Both the position numbers and the translations under genes were made by a program. From CAWCDJ01 sp963836015 (lineage in GTDB: Bacteria > Acidobacteriota > Terriglobia > Bryobacterales > Bryobacteraceae), in contig CAWIIF010000015.1 in NCBI GenBank assembly GCA_963836015.1, positions 496,001 through 560,000 on the forward strand: a stretch of 64,000 nucleotides of DNA. Reading direction: 5' to 3'. Shown here in pieces: positions 50,684 to 58,514 of the stretch. The notes under the pieces are model-generated. The model had not been told where the DNA came from. It worked only from the letters and a program-made list of their open reading frames with translations, and made no database searches. Position 1 is the first letter of the stretch; each line of letters opens with the position of its first letter.

Positions 50684-53059
50684 CTAGACCGGTTCGAGCG
50701 CCAGATCGACGACCTCTTCCATCGACCGCACGTAGCGGATGGTCATTTCGCCGATCTGCTCGGTCTTGAGGTCTTCCTTCACATTGACCTCGTTTTCGAA
50801 CGGCAGAATCACCTCGCGGACGCTGCTGCGTTTGGCCGCCAGCACCTTCTCCTTGATGCCTCCCACCGGCAGTACCTGGCCGGTCAGCGTGATCTCGCCG
50901 GTCATCGCGAGATTGGGGCGCACGCGCCGGTCCGTCAGCATCGAAAGCAGCGCGGAAGCCATGGTGATGCCGGCCGACGGGCCGTCCTTGGGGATCGCGC
51001 CCGCCGGCACGTGGATGTGGATGTCGCTGGTCTTGAACAGGTCCGGATCGATGCCGTATTTCGTGGCGTTGGCGCGCACCCAGGTGAGCGCGGCCTGCAC
51101 GGACTCCTGCATCACGGGGCCCAGCTGGCCGGTCATGATCAGGCCCTTGCTTCCTCCCGGCATACGCCCGGCCTCGATGAAGAGCACGTCGCCGCCCACC
51201 GGGGTCCACGCCAGGCCGACGGCCACGCCGGGGCGCTGCGTGCGCTCGGCCACTTCCACGTCGGTGCGGAATCGCGGAGCGCCCAGGTCTGCCTCCACCT
51301 CCGGAGGGGTCACTTCGATCTTCTCGTGCGTGCCCTCGGCGATACGCCGCACCTGTTTCCGGCAGATGGTGCCGATCTCCCGCTCCAGGCTGCGCACCCC
51401 GGCCTCCCGCGTATAGCGGCGGATGAGGTAGCGAACGGCGTCTTCGGAGAACCGGATATCCTGCTCGCCGCCGAGTCCGTTCTCTTTGATCTGCCGCGGA
51501 ATCAGGTAGCGGAACGCGATTACCACCTTTTCGTCTTCGGTGTAGCCTTCGAGCGAGATAATCTCCATGCGATCGCGCAGGGCATCGGGCACCGGATCGA
51601 GAACATTGGCGGTCGTGATGAACAGGACCTTGGAAAGATCGAACTGCACGTCCAGGTAGTTGTCGCGGAAACTGACGTTCTGTTCGGGGTCGAGCACCTC
51701 GAGGAGCGCCGAGGCGGGGTCGCCCCGGAAATCGCGTCCCAGCTTATCCACTTCGTCCAGCATGAAGACCGGGTCGTTGACGCCGGTGCGGCGCAAGGCC
51801 TGGATAATCTGTCCGGGCAGCGCGCCGATGTAGGTGCGGCGGTGGCCCCGGATCTCGGCCTCATCGTGCATTCCGCCCATCGAAATGCGCGCGAACTTGC
51901 GGCCGAGGGCGCGCGCGATCGAACGTCCGAGCGAGGTCTTGCCGACTCCGGGCGGCCCGACGAAGCACAGAATCGGTCCTTTGAGCACGGGCCGCAGTTG
52001 CAGAACGGCGAGGTAATCGAGGATGCGCTCCTTGACCTTCTCCAGGTCGTAGTGGTCCTCGTTGAGGATCTCGGCAGCCCGCTTGACGTTCACCTGAGAC
52101 CCCGAAGATACGCTCCACGGGAGGGCGGCCATCCATTCGAGGTAGGTCCGCGTCACGCCGTATTCGGGGGAGGCGGGCGACATGTGCGCGAGCCGGTTCA
52201 TTTCGCGCATGGCCTCGGTCTTCACTTCTTCGGGCATGCCGGCGGATTCCAGTTTCTGGCGCAGGTCATCGACGTCGCGCGTCGATTCCTCCCCTTCGCC
52301 CAGCTCCTTCTGGATGGCCTTCAACTGTTCGCGCAGGTAGAACTCCCGCTGGCTTTGGGAAAGCTGGCCCTGCACCTGCGACTGGATCCGGCCGCGCAGC
52401 TCCAGCAGTTCGAGCTCGCGGGTGAGGTGGCGGTGGATCTCGCTCAGCCGGACGCCGCCATCCAATTGCTCGAGAAGGCGCTGGCGCTCGGCGGGGCTGA
52501 GAGAGGGCAGGTTCCCCGCGATGAAGTCCGCTATCCGCCCGGGCTCGCTGACCTGGGCCGCGGCCGAGACCAGGTCGTCGGACAGGTTGGGGCTGGCTTC
52601 CACGATCTGCTGAAACAGGCTGGCAACGTTCTGCCGCAGGGCCTCGATTTCCGGCGTCATCTGCGGTTCGATCTCGGCAAGGCGCTCGACCCGCGCCTTG
52701 AGGAACGGCTCGGTGGAAGTGTACTCGCGGGTTCGTATGCGCGCGATGCCCTCGCAAAACAACAGCAGGTTCTCGCGCGGCATGCGGATTACTTTGTGGA
52801 TCACGCAAACGGTGCCGATCTGGTACAGATCTTCGGGCTTCGGTGAATCGACGCGGGGGTCGAGCTGCGAGATGACGGCGATGGTGCGGTTCTCGCCCAG
52901 CGATTGAAGCAGCGCCACCGAGCTCGGCCTCCCGATGGTGATCGGCAGCAGCGAGCCGGGAAACAGCACGGTATCCCGCACGGTCAGAACCGGCAATTCC
53001 TCGAGCGCGGGTTCGTGGTCAGCGGGGACGGAGAGAGCCTGTTGTTCTTCGACGGCCAT
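50684..53059 (-). CDS. lon: ATP-dependent protease Lon
   Basis: Lon degrades damaged and regulatory proteins in the cytoplasm. The 791-residue protein has the LON N-terminal domain (ELPVLTVRDTVLFPGSLLPI), a coiled-coil (QLSQSQREFYLREQLKAIQK), and the AAA+ module with Walker A GPPGVGKTSLGRS and Walker B in DPVFMLDEVDKLGRDFRG. The C-terminal peptidase domain has the catalytic Ser in KDGPSAGITMASAL and the Lys in VGGIKEKVLAAKRS. The length is typical. The heat-shock control common for lon cannot be read from the short upstream gap. It ends 2 bases from the convergent kinase stop. Confidence 0.97.
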   Translation of the reverse strand: MAVEEQQALSVPADHEPALEELPVLTVRDTVLFPGSLLPITIGRPSSVALLQSLGENRTIAVISQLDPRVDSPKPEDLYQIGTVCVIHKVIRMPRENLLLFCEGIARIRTREYTSTEPFLKARVERLAEIEPQMTPEIEALRQNVASLFQQIVEASPNLSDDLVSAAAQVSEPGRIADFIAGNLPSLSPAERQRLLEQLDGGVRLSEIHRHLTRELELLELRGRIQSQVQGQLSQSQREFYLREQLKAIQKELGEGEESTRDVDDLRQKLESAGMPEEVKTEAMREMNRLAHMSPASPEYGVTRTYLEWMAALPWSVSSGSQVNVKRAAEILNEDHYDLEKVKERILDYLAVLQLRPVLKGPILCFVGPPGVGKTSLGRSIARALGRKFARISMGGMHDEAEIRGHRRTYIGALPGQIIQALRRTGVNDPVFMLDEVDKLGRDFRGDPASALLEVLDPEQNVSFRDNYLDVQFDLSKVLFITTANVLDPVPDALRDRMEIISLEGYTEDEKVVIAFRYLIPRQIKENGLGGEQDIRFSEDAVRYLIRRYTREAGVRSLEREIGTICRKQVRRIAEGTHEKIEVTPPEVEADLGAPRFRTDVEVAERTQRPGVAVGLAWTPVGGDVLFIEAGRMPGGSKGLIMTGQLGPVMQESVQAALTWVRANATKYGIDPDLFKTSDIHIHVPAGAIPKDGPSAGITMASALLSMLTDRRVRPNLAMTGEITLTGQVLPVGGIKEKVLAAKRSSVREVILPFENEVNVKEDLKTEQIGEMTIRYVRSMEEVVDLALEPV

Positions 53060-53082
53060 GGCAAGCTACCCCCAGTTTAGCT

Positions 53083-53937
53083 TCAAGCGCCCTTCGGGTA
53101 GCAGCCTAAAACCCGCAGGAAGTCCGCAATCTCTCTTAAATGTCCCAAGGCGTTGCGCGCATTGGGCGAATCCACCCGCCCGAGGAAATCCAAATAAAAA
53201 AGATACTCCCACGGCTTGCCGCGCAAAGGCCGCGATTCGATCTTGGTGAGGCTGAGATCCCGCAGTGCGAACGCACTCAGGGCGCGGAACAGCGAGCCGG
53301 GCACGTTGCGTGTGCTGAACACCACCGACGTCTTCCATTGCGTATGCTCGGGCGCGCGGACGGGATGGCGGCGGGCGTAATCGGCTGTGCGCAGGAGGAA
53401 AAAGCGCGTAAAATTCTGGCGGTCGCTCTCGATGGAGCGGCGCAGAATGCGTGCATTGTAGATTTCGGCGGCGACCTGGGAGGCGATGGCCGCGGCATCT
53501 TCCAACCCGTCATCGACAATCATCTTCACGCTGCCGGCGGTGTCGTAGAACGGAATTCGCTCCATCTGGGGATTGCGGGAAAAGAAATCGAGGCACTGGT
53601 TGAGCGCCACCGGATGGGAAAATACACGTCGAATTTTCGAAAAAGGAACTCCCTTGCGGGCAATCAGATTATGGACGATGCGTACGCTGGTTTCCGCCAC
53701 TATGGGTAATTCAAAATTCTGCAGGTGATCGTAATTCTCGTGGACCGAGCCCGCCAGTGTGTTTTCGATGGGCACCACCGCGCCGGTGGCGCGCCCCTCC
53801 TTGACGCTGCGAAAGATGTCTTCGAACCGTTCGCAGGGAATCACGGGGACATCCGCCCCGGCGAGTTTGCGGCTGGCCTCTTCGCTGAAGGCGCCGCGCG
53901 CTCCCTGAAACGCGATGGCTTCGCGGCGCGGTTTCAT
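53083..53937 (-). CDS. pheA: Prephenate dehydratase (monofunctional)
   Basis: This enzyme converts prephenate to phenylpyruvate in phenylalanine synthesis. The 284-residue protein has the dehydratase domain (about 1-185: IAFQGARGAFSEEASRKLAG, VPIENTLAGSVHENYDHLQN, and the catalytic motif NFTRFFLL). A C-terminal ACT domain (about 205-280) follows, with TSVVFSTRNVPGSLFRALSA and KIESRPLRGKPWEYLFYLDF, where ESRP is the phenylalanine-binding mark. There is no chorismate mutase part. Its start overlaps the ubiX stop by four bases (ATGA, 53934-53937), so the two are translated together. Confidence 0.96.
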   Translation of the reverse strand: MKPRREAIAFQGARGAFSEEASRKLAGADVPVIPCERFEDIFRSVKEGRATGAVVPIENTLAGSVHENYDHLQNFELPIVAETSVRIVHNLIARKGVPFSKIRRVFSHPVALNQCLDFFSRNPQMERIPFYDTAGSVKMIVDDGLEDAAAIASQVAAEIYNARILRRSIESDRQNFTRFFLLRTADYARRHPVRAPEHTQWKTSVVFSTRNVPGSLFRALSAFALRDLSLTKIESRPLRGKPWEYLFYLDFLGRVDSPNARNALGHLREIADFLRVLGCYPKGA

Positions 53938-54497
53938 CGCGGGCCCTCCCAGCGCCGGACCGCGGTGTCCGGGGCGCCGATCAGGTCTAGGACCCGGTCG
54001 ACGCTCTGATCCACGATCTCCATTACGGTTTGCGGGTGGTGATAGAAACCCGGTACGGGCGGCGCGATGATGGCGCCCATCTCCGCCAGGGCCGTCATCG
54101 ATCGGAGGTGACCTAAATGAAAGGGGCTCTCACGGACCATCAGGATCAATTTCCTCCGCTCCTTGAGCGTGACATCGGCGGCGCGGACCAGCAGGTTGGA
54201 GCTGATCCCGTGAGCGATGGCCGACATCGTGTGGATCGAGCAGGGTGCGACGACCATCGCGTCCGTGGGATAAGAACCGCTGGCGAGGCGGGCTCCAATA
54301 TCCCCGAAAGGATAGGAAAAATCTGAAAGATTCTTGAGATCCGCAACGGTCTTTCCGGTCTCGAGAAAGAGAGTTTTTTCTCCGGACCGCGAAAGAATGA
54401 GGTGGGTTTCCATTCCTTGCTGGGCCTTGAGCCGTTCCAGCAGGCGCAGGCCATAGATGGTGCCGCTGGCGCCGGAAATTCCAACGATAATCCTCAC
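53934..54497 (-). CDS. ubiX: UbiX-family flavin prenyltransferase
   Basis: UbiX makes prenylated FMN, the cofactor of UbiD-type decarboxylases. The 187-residue protein starts at GTG 54497, giving (V)RIIVGISGASGTIYGLRLL, the normal family N terminus; an in-frame start at 54560 would add 21 residues. Further marks are TDAMVVAPCSIHTMSAIAHG, ADVTLKERRKLILMVRESPF and GAIIAPPVPGFYHHPQTVME. The protein should form a dodecamer in the cytoplasm. It overlaps pheA; no ubiD gene is in the window. The inverted repeat GTTCCG/CGGAAC at 54543-54558 lies just upstream. Confidence 0.95.
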   Translation of the reverse strand: MRIIVGISGASGTIYGLRLLERLKAQQGMETHLILSRSGEKTLFLETGKTVADLKNLSDFSYPFGDIGARLASGSYPTDAMVVAPCSIHTMSAIAHGISSNLLVRAADVTLKERRKLILMVRESPFHLGHLRSMTALAEMGAIIAPPVPGFYHHPQTVMEIVDQSVDRVLDLIGAPDTAVRRWEGPR

Positions 54498-54576
54498 GCT
54501 GGGTTGCCGCCTCGCATCGGTTTTCCGCAGGTCCGCCCCTCTGTTCCGGAATCGGAACAAAACGGGCTAAATTTGG

Positions 54577-54606
54577 TTGTATCTTCGAAGGTGCTGACGC
54601 TATAAT
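54577..54606 (+). promoter_or_regulatory. Candidate promoter of the XRE/S24-like gene
   Basis: TTGTAT at 54577-54582 and TATAAT at 54601-54606 are separated by 18 bases, a near-consensus sigma-70 pair. About 70 bases of leader with a GGAG/CTCC hairpin (54630-54645) lie before the ATG at 54682. The leader could be a control site. Confidence 0.5.
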
Positions 54607-54681
54607 TGCCACGGCGATTGGGGTGGGGAGGTAAATACTCCACAGCATCGCCCCAGCGGGCTATACATCGAGGATCATATC

Positions 54682-55488
54682 ATGGAGCGTGCGGGGGAGA
54701 AGCTCAAGCGGGTTCGGGAGAAGCTGCGGCTGACCTATCGCGAAGTGGAGCAGGCCAGCCAGCAGGTCGCACGGCAGCGGGGCAGCGACGATTTTGCGAT
54801 CGCCCTCAGCCGCCTGGCGGATATCGAGAACAAGGGAACCGTGCCGACCATTTACCGGCTCTATTCCCTGTGCGCCATCTACCGGCTGGACCTGGTGGAG
54901 GTGCTCGACTGGTACGGAGTGCCGGCCGAGGAGCTGCCGGCGGACTCGGTGAAGATCGCTCTGGATCAAACCCACGAGGCCCGGTTCAAGCCGGAGACCG
55001 TATCGGTTCCACAGGCTCTTCTGGCCGGCGAGATCGATCTCAACCAGACGGCTTTCCTCCCTTACCTGATGCGCCGGTGGGGCAATTTGCCGTGGAGCTT
55101 TCTGCGCGGCCTCGACCTGCGGCCGTTCCGCTACGGATTCATCGGGCTGGAGGACTGGTCGATGCATCCGATTCTGGTCCCGGGATCGATGATCGTGATC
55201 GACGACACGCGGCGAAAGATCGCGCGCGCGGGCTGGACCGACGAATTCGAGCGGCCGATCTACTTCCTGGAATCTCGCGAAGGATACTGCTGCGGATGGT
55301 GTACCGTCATGGCGGGCCGCCTCCTGGTCCACTCCCACCCGGCGTCGCACTGCCCGCCGCGAATCTTCGACTACCCCGGCGAGATCGACGTGATCGGGCA
55401 GGTGGTGGGCGCGGCTATGTCCCTGGATTACCGGAAACACCGCCCAGCGCGAGCCGCATCAGCTCGAGGACCATCTCCAGATCGGTAA
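54682..55488 (+). CDS. XRE-type regulator with S24-like C-terminal domain
   Basis: The 268-residue protein has an XRE-like helix-turn-helix (about 4-80: LKRVREKLRLTYREVEQASQ, RLADIENKGTVPTIYRLYSL). The C-terminal half resembles LexA/S24 folds: WSMHPILVPGSMIVIDD, with Ser160 where the S24 nucleophile sits. The partner Lys of the S24 dyad is not visible, and a Cys-rich stretch, EGYCCGWCTVM, lies in that region, so self-cleavage is unlikely; a redox or ligand sensor is possible. The 3' end overlaps the convergent gene at 55415 by 74 bases. It is probably the regulator of the cluster to its right. Confidence 0.8.
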   Translation: MERAGEKLKRVREKLRLTYREVEQASQQVARQRGSDDFAIALSRLADIENKGTVPTIYRLYSLCAIYRLDLVEVLDWYGVPAEELPADSVKIALDQTHEARFKPETVSVPQALLAGEIDLNQTAFLPYLMRRWGNLPWSFLRGLDLRPFRYGFIGLEDWSMHPILVPGSMIVIDDTRRKIARAGWTDEFERPIYFLESREGYCCGWCTVMAGRLLVHSHPASHCPPRIFDYPGEIDVIGQVVGAAMSLDYRKHRPARAASARGPSPDR

Positions 55489-55888
55489 TGAAAAGCTGTC
55501 GTTCCACCTCGCGGGCCCCGGCGGGCACCAGCCCGCGGCATTCCTGAAACGAGATCTGCCGCTGCGAGGAGGCCAAAAAGTCGTCGAGATCGGCCTTCTG
55601 CTCCGAAAGGCTGAAGCATAGCCATTCCGAAAAGACCTTGTGATGCGCGTGGCAGAGCACACGGTCGGCGTCCTCGGTTCCCAGCAGATTGGTCAGGGTC
55701 TCGTGGGTGTATTTCCCGGTTTGGGAGTCGCGGAGGGATGCCAGGTACAAGAGGCGTCCGAACTGGGTGGGAATCTGCGAAAGGGTTTTGCGCCAGAGGT
55801 CTTGTACGGGCCGCTCGAAGGGATCTGAGTTGACAGGCGAGTTAGACAATTCGGCGTCCAGGGCGACCCGCACCAAGGCCGTCCCCAT
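55415..55888 (-). CDS. Protein of unknown function next to the XRE/S24-like gene
   Basis: The 157-residue soluble protein is mostly helical, with ERPVQDLWRKTLSQIPTQFG, RLLYLASLRDSQTGKYTHET and DRVLCHAHHKVFSEWLCFSL. It has no signal peptide and no recognised domain. Its 3' end overlaps the convergent regulator by 74 bases. Upstream the palindrome TACCGGTA lies near 55900, close to the start. Codon use is like that of its neighbours, so it is probably a real gene. Confidence 0.7.
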   Translation of the reverse strand: MGTALVRVALDAELSNSPVNSDPFERPVQDLWRKTLSQIPTQFGRLLYLASLRDSQTGKYTHETLTNLLGTEDADRVLCHAHHKVFSEWLCFSLSEQKADLDDFLASSQRQISFQECRGLVPAGAREVERQLFITDLEMVLELMRLALGGVSGNPGT

Positions 55889-56033
55889 TTGATTCTATAC
55901 CGGTACAAGGTTAACATTACCCCCAAGTTTTTGGGTTGGCTGCCGCCGGTTTGGCGGCGGGCGATGGAGTACACGTATGTTCCAATTCTGGAAAATTTTT
56001 CAGTAAAACACCTTATACCAGTCCGGTCACAAC

Positions 56034-56046
56034 TAGTATAGTACTA
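56034..56046. promoter_or_regulatory. TAGTA-TAG-TACTA inverted repeat before the peptide gene
   Basis: TAGTA (56034-56038) and TACTA (56042-56046) are perfect arms around TAG, and TAGTACTA at 56039-56046 copies the motif at 31979-31986. ATACCAGT at 56015-56022 is the reverse complement of ACTGGTAT at 57062-57069. The surrounding 195 bases (55889-56083) are unusually AT-rich and hold two small hairpins (CCCAA/TTGGG and GCCGCC/GGCGGC). Confidence 0.5.
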
Positions 56047-56083
56047 AGATTACTCAACTATTGCTGTGAAAGGATATTAAAAA

Positions 56084-56197
56084 ATGAAAAAAATCGTGAT
56101 GCTCGCCCTCCTCGCAGTGACGTTTCTGGCCGCCAACCCGGTGCGGAAGTCTGAGAACCCGGCTCCGCAGTGCGACCCCTGCCCGTGGGTCCGCTAA
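56084..56197 (+). CDS. 37-residue secreted peptide with a CxxC motif
   Basis: The frame from ATG 56084 encodes a signal-like leader (MKKIVMLALLAVTFLAA) and then about 20 residues ending ENPAPQCDPCPWVR before a TAA. AAAGGA lies nine bases upstream of the ATG at proper spacing. The mature part is rich in Pro and has two Cys spaced CDPC. It is far shorter than usual gene-calling limits but has start, signal and stop signals in order. It precedes a seven-helix membrane protein by 64 bases. It could be a signalling or bacteriocin-like peptide or a small redox peptide. None of this is proven. Confidence 0.65.
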   Translation: MKKIVMLALLAVTFLAANPVRKSENPAPQCDPCPWVR

Positions 56198-56261
56198 ATC
56201 CAGAATTTCGGTTCATCCAATTTCGGAGGCCCGGTGTTAAGATCGCTTACAGAGCGGTAAG

Positions 56262-57038
56262 ATGCCGGGTCACTCAATAGTTTCGTTCCTTCAGGCGCTC
56301 ACCTTAGTAGGTTCTGCGCTGACGGCGTTAAAACTTTATCGTTCAGGCCTTTACAGCAAGTATCCCGTCTTCTTCAGCTACTTTCTCTTTCGTATCCCCA
56401 ACGGCATCTGGTCGCTTCTGCTGCCTGTCAAGTCGAACGCCTACTTTTATTGCTGGGTGTTCACCGAGCCGCTGTTCTGGTTGTTTCACGTCATGGTCGT
56501 GCGCGAACTCTTCAGGTTGGTATTGGCGCGCCACAAAGGCCTGTATACGCTGGGGCGTTGGGCGATGTATTTCGGGGTCGTCGTATCCGTAACCCTTTCA
56601 TTAATCAGCATGATGCTCAAGTTCAAGCCGGGGGCCGCACAAAAATCCCAAATCATTGCGTACTTCTACGGCACCGATCGTGGCGTGAACCTGTGTCTTG
56701 CGCTCTTTCTCATCCTGATGGTCCTGTTGATCAGCCGATACCCGGTTTCCCTGCCGCGGAATATCGTACTTCATGCGGTCCTTTTTACTACATTTTTCCT
56801 AGGGAATTCTCTTACTTCTCTCCTCCGAAGTGTCCTAGGAATTCGGCTATTCACGACAATCGATACCGGACTCATGGCGTTAGCGGCTGCTTGCACGTTC
56901 GGCTGGTTCTTTTTCCTCACCCCCAAAGGCGAGGAGGCTCGGGTCGAACCGCAGCAGATTTCCTCTGACCGGGAGGAGCGAATCCTCTATCATTTGGACT
57001 CCCTGAACGCCGCCCTGCTGAAAGTCGCTCGAAAATAA
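56262..57038 (+). CDS. Seven-helix membrane protein of unknown function
   Basis: The 258-residue protein has seven hydrophobic segments: about 5-25, 34-54 (FFSYFLFRIPNGIWSLLL), 62-82 (YCWVFTEPLFWLFHVMVV), 97-119 (MYFGVVVSVTLSLISMML), 141-161, 168-188 and 203-221. The N terminus should be outside. A charged C-terminal tail with a possible coiled coil (DREERILYHLDSLNAALLKV) should be in the cytoplasm. Base composition is lower in GC than the surrounding genes. It follows the secreted peptide and could be its receptor or processing factor, or it may simply be a neighbour. No known motif was found. Confidence 0.75.
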   Translation: MPGHSIVSFLQALTLVGSALTALKLYRSGLYSKYPVFFSYFLFRIPNGIWSLLLPVKSNAYFYCWVFTEPLFWLFHVMVVRELFRLVLARHKGLYTLGRWAMYFGVVVSVTLSLISMMLKFKPGAAQKSQIIAYFYGTDRGVNLCLALFLILMVLLISRYPVSLPRNIVLHAVLFTTFFLGNSLTSLLRSVLGIRLFTTIDTGLMALAAACTFGWFFFLTPKGEEARVEPQQISSDREERILYHLDSLNAALLKVARK

Positions 57039-57057
57039 GGCGATTTTCCGGTGCCAC

Positions 57058-57069
57058 TAGTACTGGTAT
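57058..57069. promoter_or_regulatory. TAGTACTGGTAT motif before the 180-residue gene
   Basis: TAGTACTGG at 57058-57066 matches the string at 31965-31973, and ACTGGTAT at 57062-57069 inverts ATACCAGT of 56015-56022. The site lies in the 89-base gap before the ATG at 57128, which has no other feature. Confidence 0.4.
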
Positions 57070-57127
57070 TACCCATCCTTGTCTTGCATTACGTGAAAAG
57101 TCCGTTTATCCTTAGTGTGGCGATAGA

Positions 57128-57670
57128 ATGAACGCGACAAATCTCATGTTGGTCGGCGCAGTTTCGGCATGTTTGGGTCTGGTGCTGGTCCTTATCTGGG
57201 CCGTGCGGAGGCTCTCGACATCCGGAGGCAGTCTTCCCGTGACTGCCGCCTGGATCGACGAGCTGTCGATTGAACGCTACCGGCCCATGATGCGGCTATT
57301 GGACAGCCGCGACGTCGATTTTTTGCGCGCCCAGCCCGGCTTTACGCCGGCGATGGTCCGCCGGCTCCGTAGCCAGCGGGCTCAGGCATTTAAAGGTTAT
57401 CTGCGCTGTCTGAGCCTGGATTTCAGCCGCATGTGCGCCGCCATCAAGCTGCTCATGTTGCAATCGCGGCGGGATCGTCCGGACCTGGCCGAAGCGCTGG
57501 TGCGGCATCAGTTCCTGTTCGCGTCCGGCATGCTGGTGGTGCATTGCCGCCTGTTCGCATACCGCCTGGGTCTCGGGGGTGTGGATGCCACGGCGCTGGT
57601 CCAGATCTTCGATGTGATTCGCATCGAACTGCGGTCCATGGTGCCGGTGGCAGACGCCACGGCCGCCTAG
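57128..57670 (+). CDS. Single-helix membrane protein of unknown function
   Basis: The 180-residue protein has one N-terminal membrane helix (MLVGAVSACLGLVLVLIWAV), then a helical, basic, probably cytoplasmic domain: YRPMMRLLDSRDVDFLRAQP, MVRRLRSQRAQAFKGYLRCL and DFSRMCAAIKLLMLQSRRDR. The pattern of a helix anchor and Arg-rich helices is not tied to a known family. It follows the seven-helix protein on the same strand after 89 bases, with a TAGTACTGG motif between. The two may form a regulated pair. Confidence 0.75.
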   Translation: MNATNLMLVGAVSACLGLVLVLIWAVRRLSTSGGSLPVTAAWIDELSIERYRPMMRLLDSRDVDFLRAQPGFTPAMVRRLRSQRAQAFKGYLRCLSLDFSRMCAAIKLLMLQSRRDRPDLAEALVRHQFLFASGMLVVHCRLFAYRLGLGGVDATALVQIFDVIRIELRSMVPVADATAA

Positions 57671-57671
57671 T

Positions 57672-58409
57672 TCACAGCCTTTTCAATACGTCCTTCGCCT
57701 TCTTCAATTCCGGGAATTTCTTCTCGGCCTCACGAAATTCGCGAGTATGCACCCGCCGCCGCGCTCCGTGGTGATCCACCGGGTAACGCAGGTGCAGCAT
57801 TTCGTGGAACAGCACATAGCGTAAAGCCAGCGGAGAATCCCCGGAGCGATCGAGAATTTTGCTGATAATAATCGCGTTATGCGATGGATCGAAGTGCCCC
57901 AGCATGGTTCGGGAAGGCCTGCGGCTCCAACCCAATTGCGGGCGGCCCATCAAACCATCGAAGAATTCCTGGTTGAGCGCGTCGAAAAGGGACTCCAGAT
58001 TATAGTGTTCGCCCTGCGGTCCGGATATGAATTTCCTTCCCCGGATCTGCCGGATGATCTCGGCCTGCCTCCGCACATCGCGGCGATTCAGATAAAGCCG
58101 GTAGCGGTAGGAGTACATCCGGCCGACGGGCTTCCGATAAAGCTTCGACAACAGGATAAAAGCGAGGGCTTCGGTGACTGGCGCCGGCGCGCCGGCGAGC
58201 AGGTCGGAAATCCGCACATGAATCCGGCCGTTTTCCAGCCGTATAAAGCTGTCGGCGTTGGCGAAGCGGCAATACTCCACAGTAAAGTCCGGTATGGGCG
58301 TCCGCGGCTTCAACTGGCGAAAGACCCGGGCGTAGATCTGCTCGGGAGACTCGAAAAAAAGAGAGCTCTGGACCGCCTCGAAATCGAGAATCCCCTCGGC
58401 ATCGACCAT
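57672..58409 (-). CDS. SprT-like zinc metallopeptidase
   Basis: The 245-residue soluble protein has the SprT/WLM-type zinc motif in RYVLFHEMLHLRYP (HEMLH), with a later His in HGARRRVHTREF as probable third ligand. Before it come RIRGRKFISGPQGEHYNLES-like basic sequence and FNQEFFDGLMGRPQLGWSRR, which is the usual SprT N-terminal pattern. Members of this group cleave DNA-protein crosslinks (SPRTN) or are of unknown function in bacteria. The start ATG is at 58409, and fabH is divergent. No Zn-ribbon C-terminal domain is present, so it is a short form. Confidence 0.85.
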   Translation of the reverse strand: MVDAEGILDFEAVQSSLFFESPEQIYARVFRQLKPRTPIPDFTVEYCRFANADSFIRLENGRIHVRISDLLAGAPAPVTEALAFILLSKLYRKPVGRMYSYRYRLYLNRRDVRRQAEIIRQIRGRKFISGPQGEHYNLESLFDALNQEFFDGLMGRPQLGWSRRPSRTMLGHFDPSHNAIIISKILDRSGDSPLALRYVLFHEMLHLRYPVDHHGARRRVHTREFREAEKKFPELKKAKDVLKRL

Positions 58410-58514
58410 TCACCACTAGAGTAGCGCGGGTTCTCGCCCGGCCGCGAAAGGGATTCCTCGGTTGCATTTCCTCTACCCCGATGGGTTACCCTGAACTCTT
58501 AAAGGAAAACAACA

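Noticed and set aside
51011..52846. Plus-strand open frame of about 611 codons opposite lon
   Set aside because: It is a mirror frame of a GC-rich gene with third-position bias, and has no family marks or ribosome-binding site.
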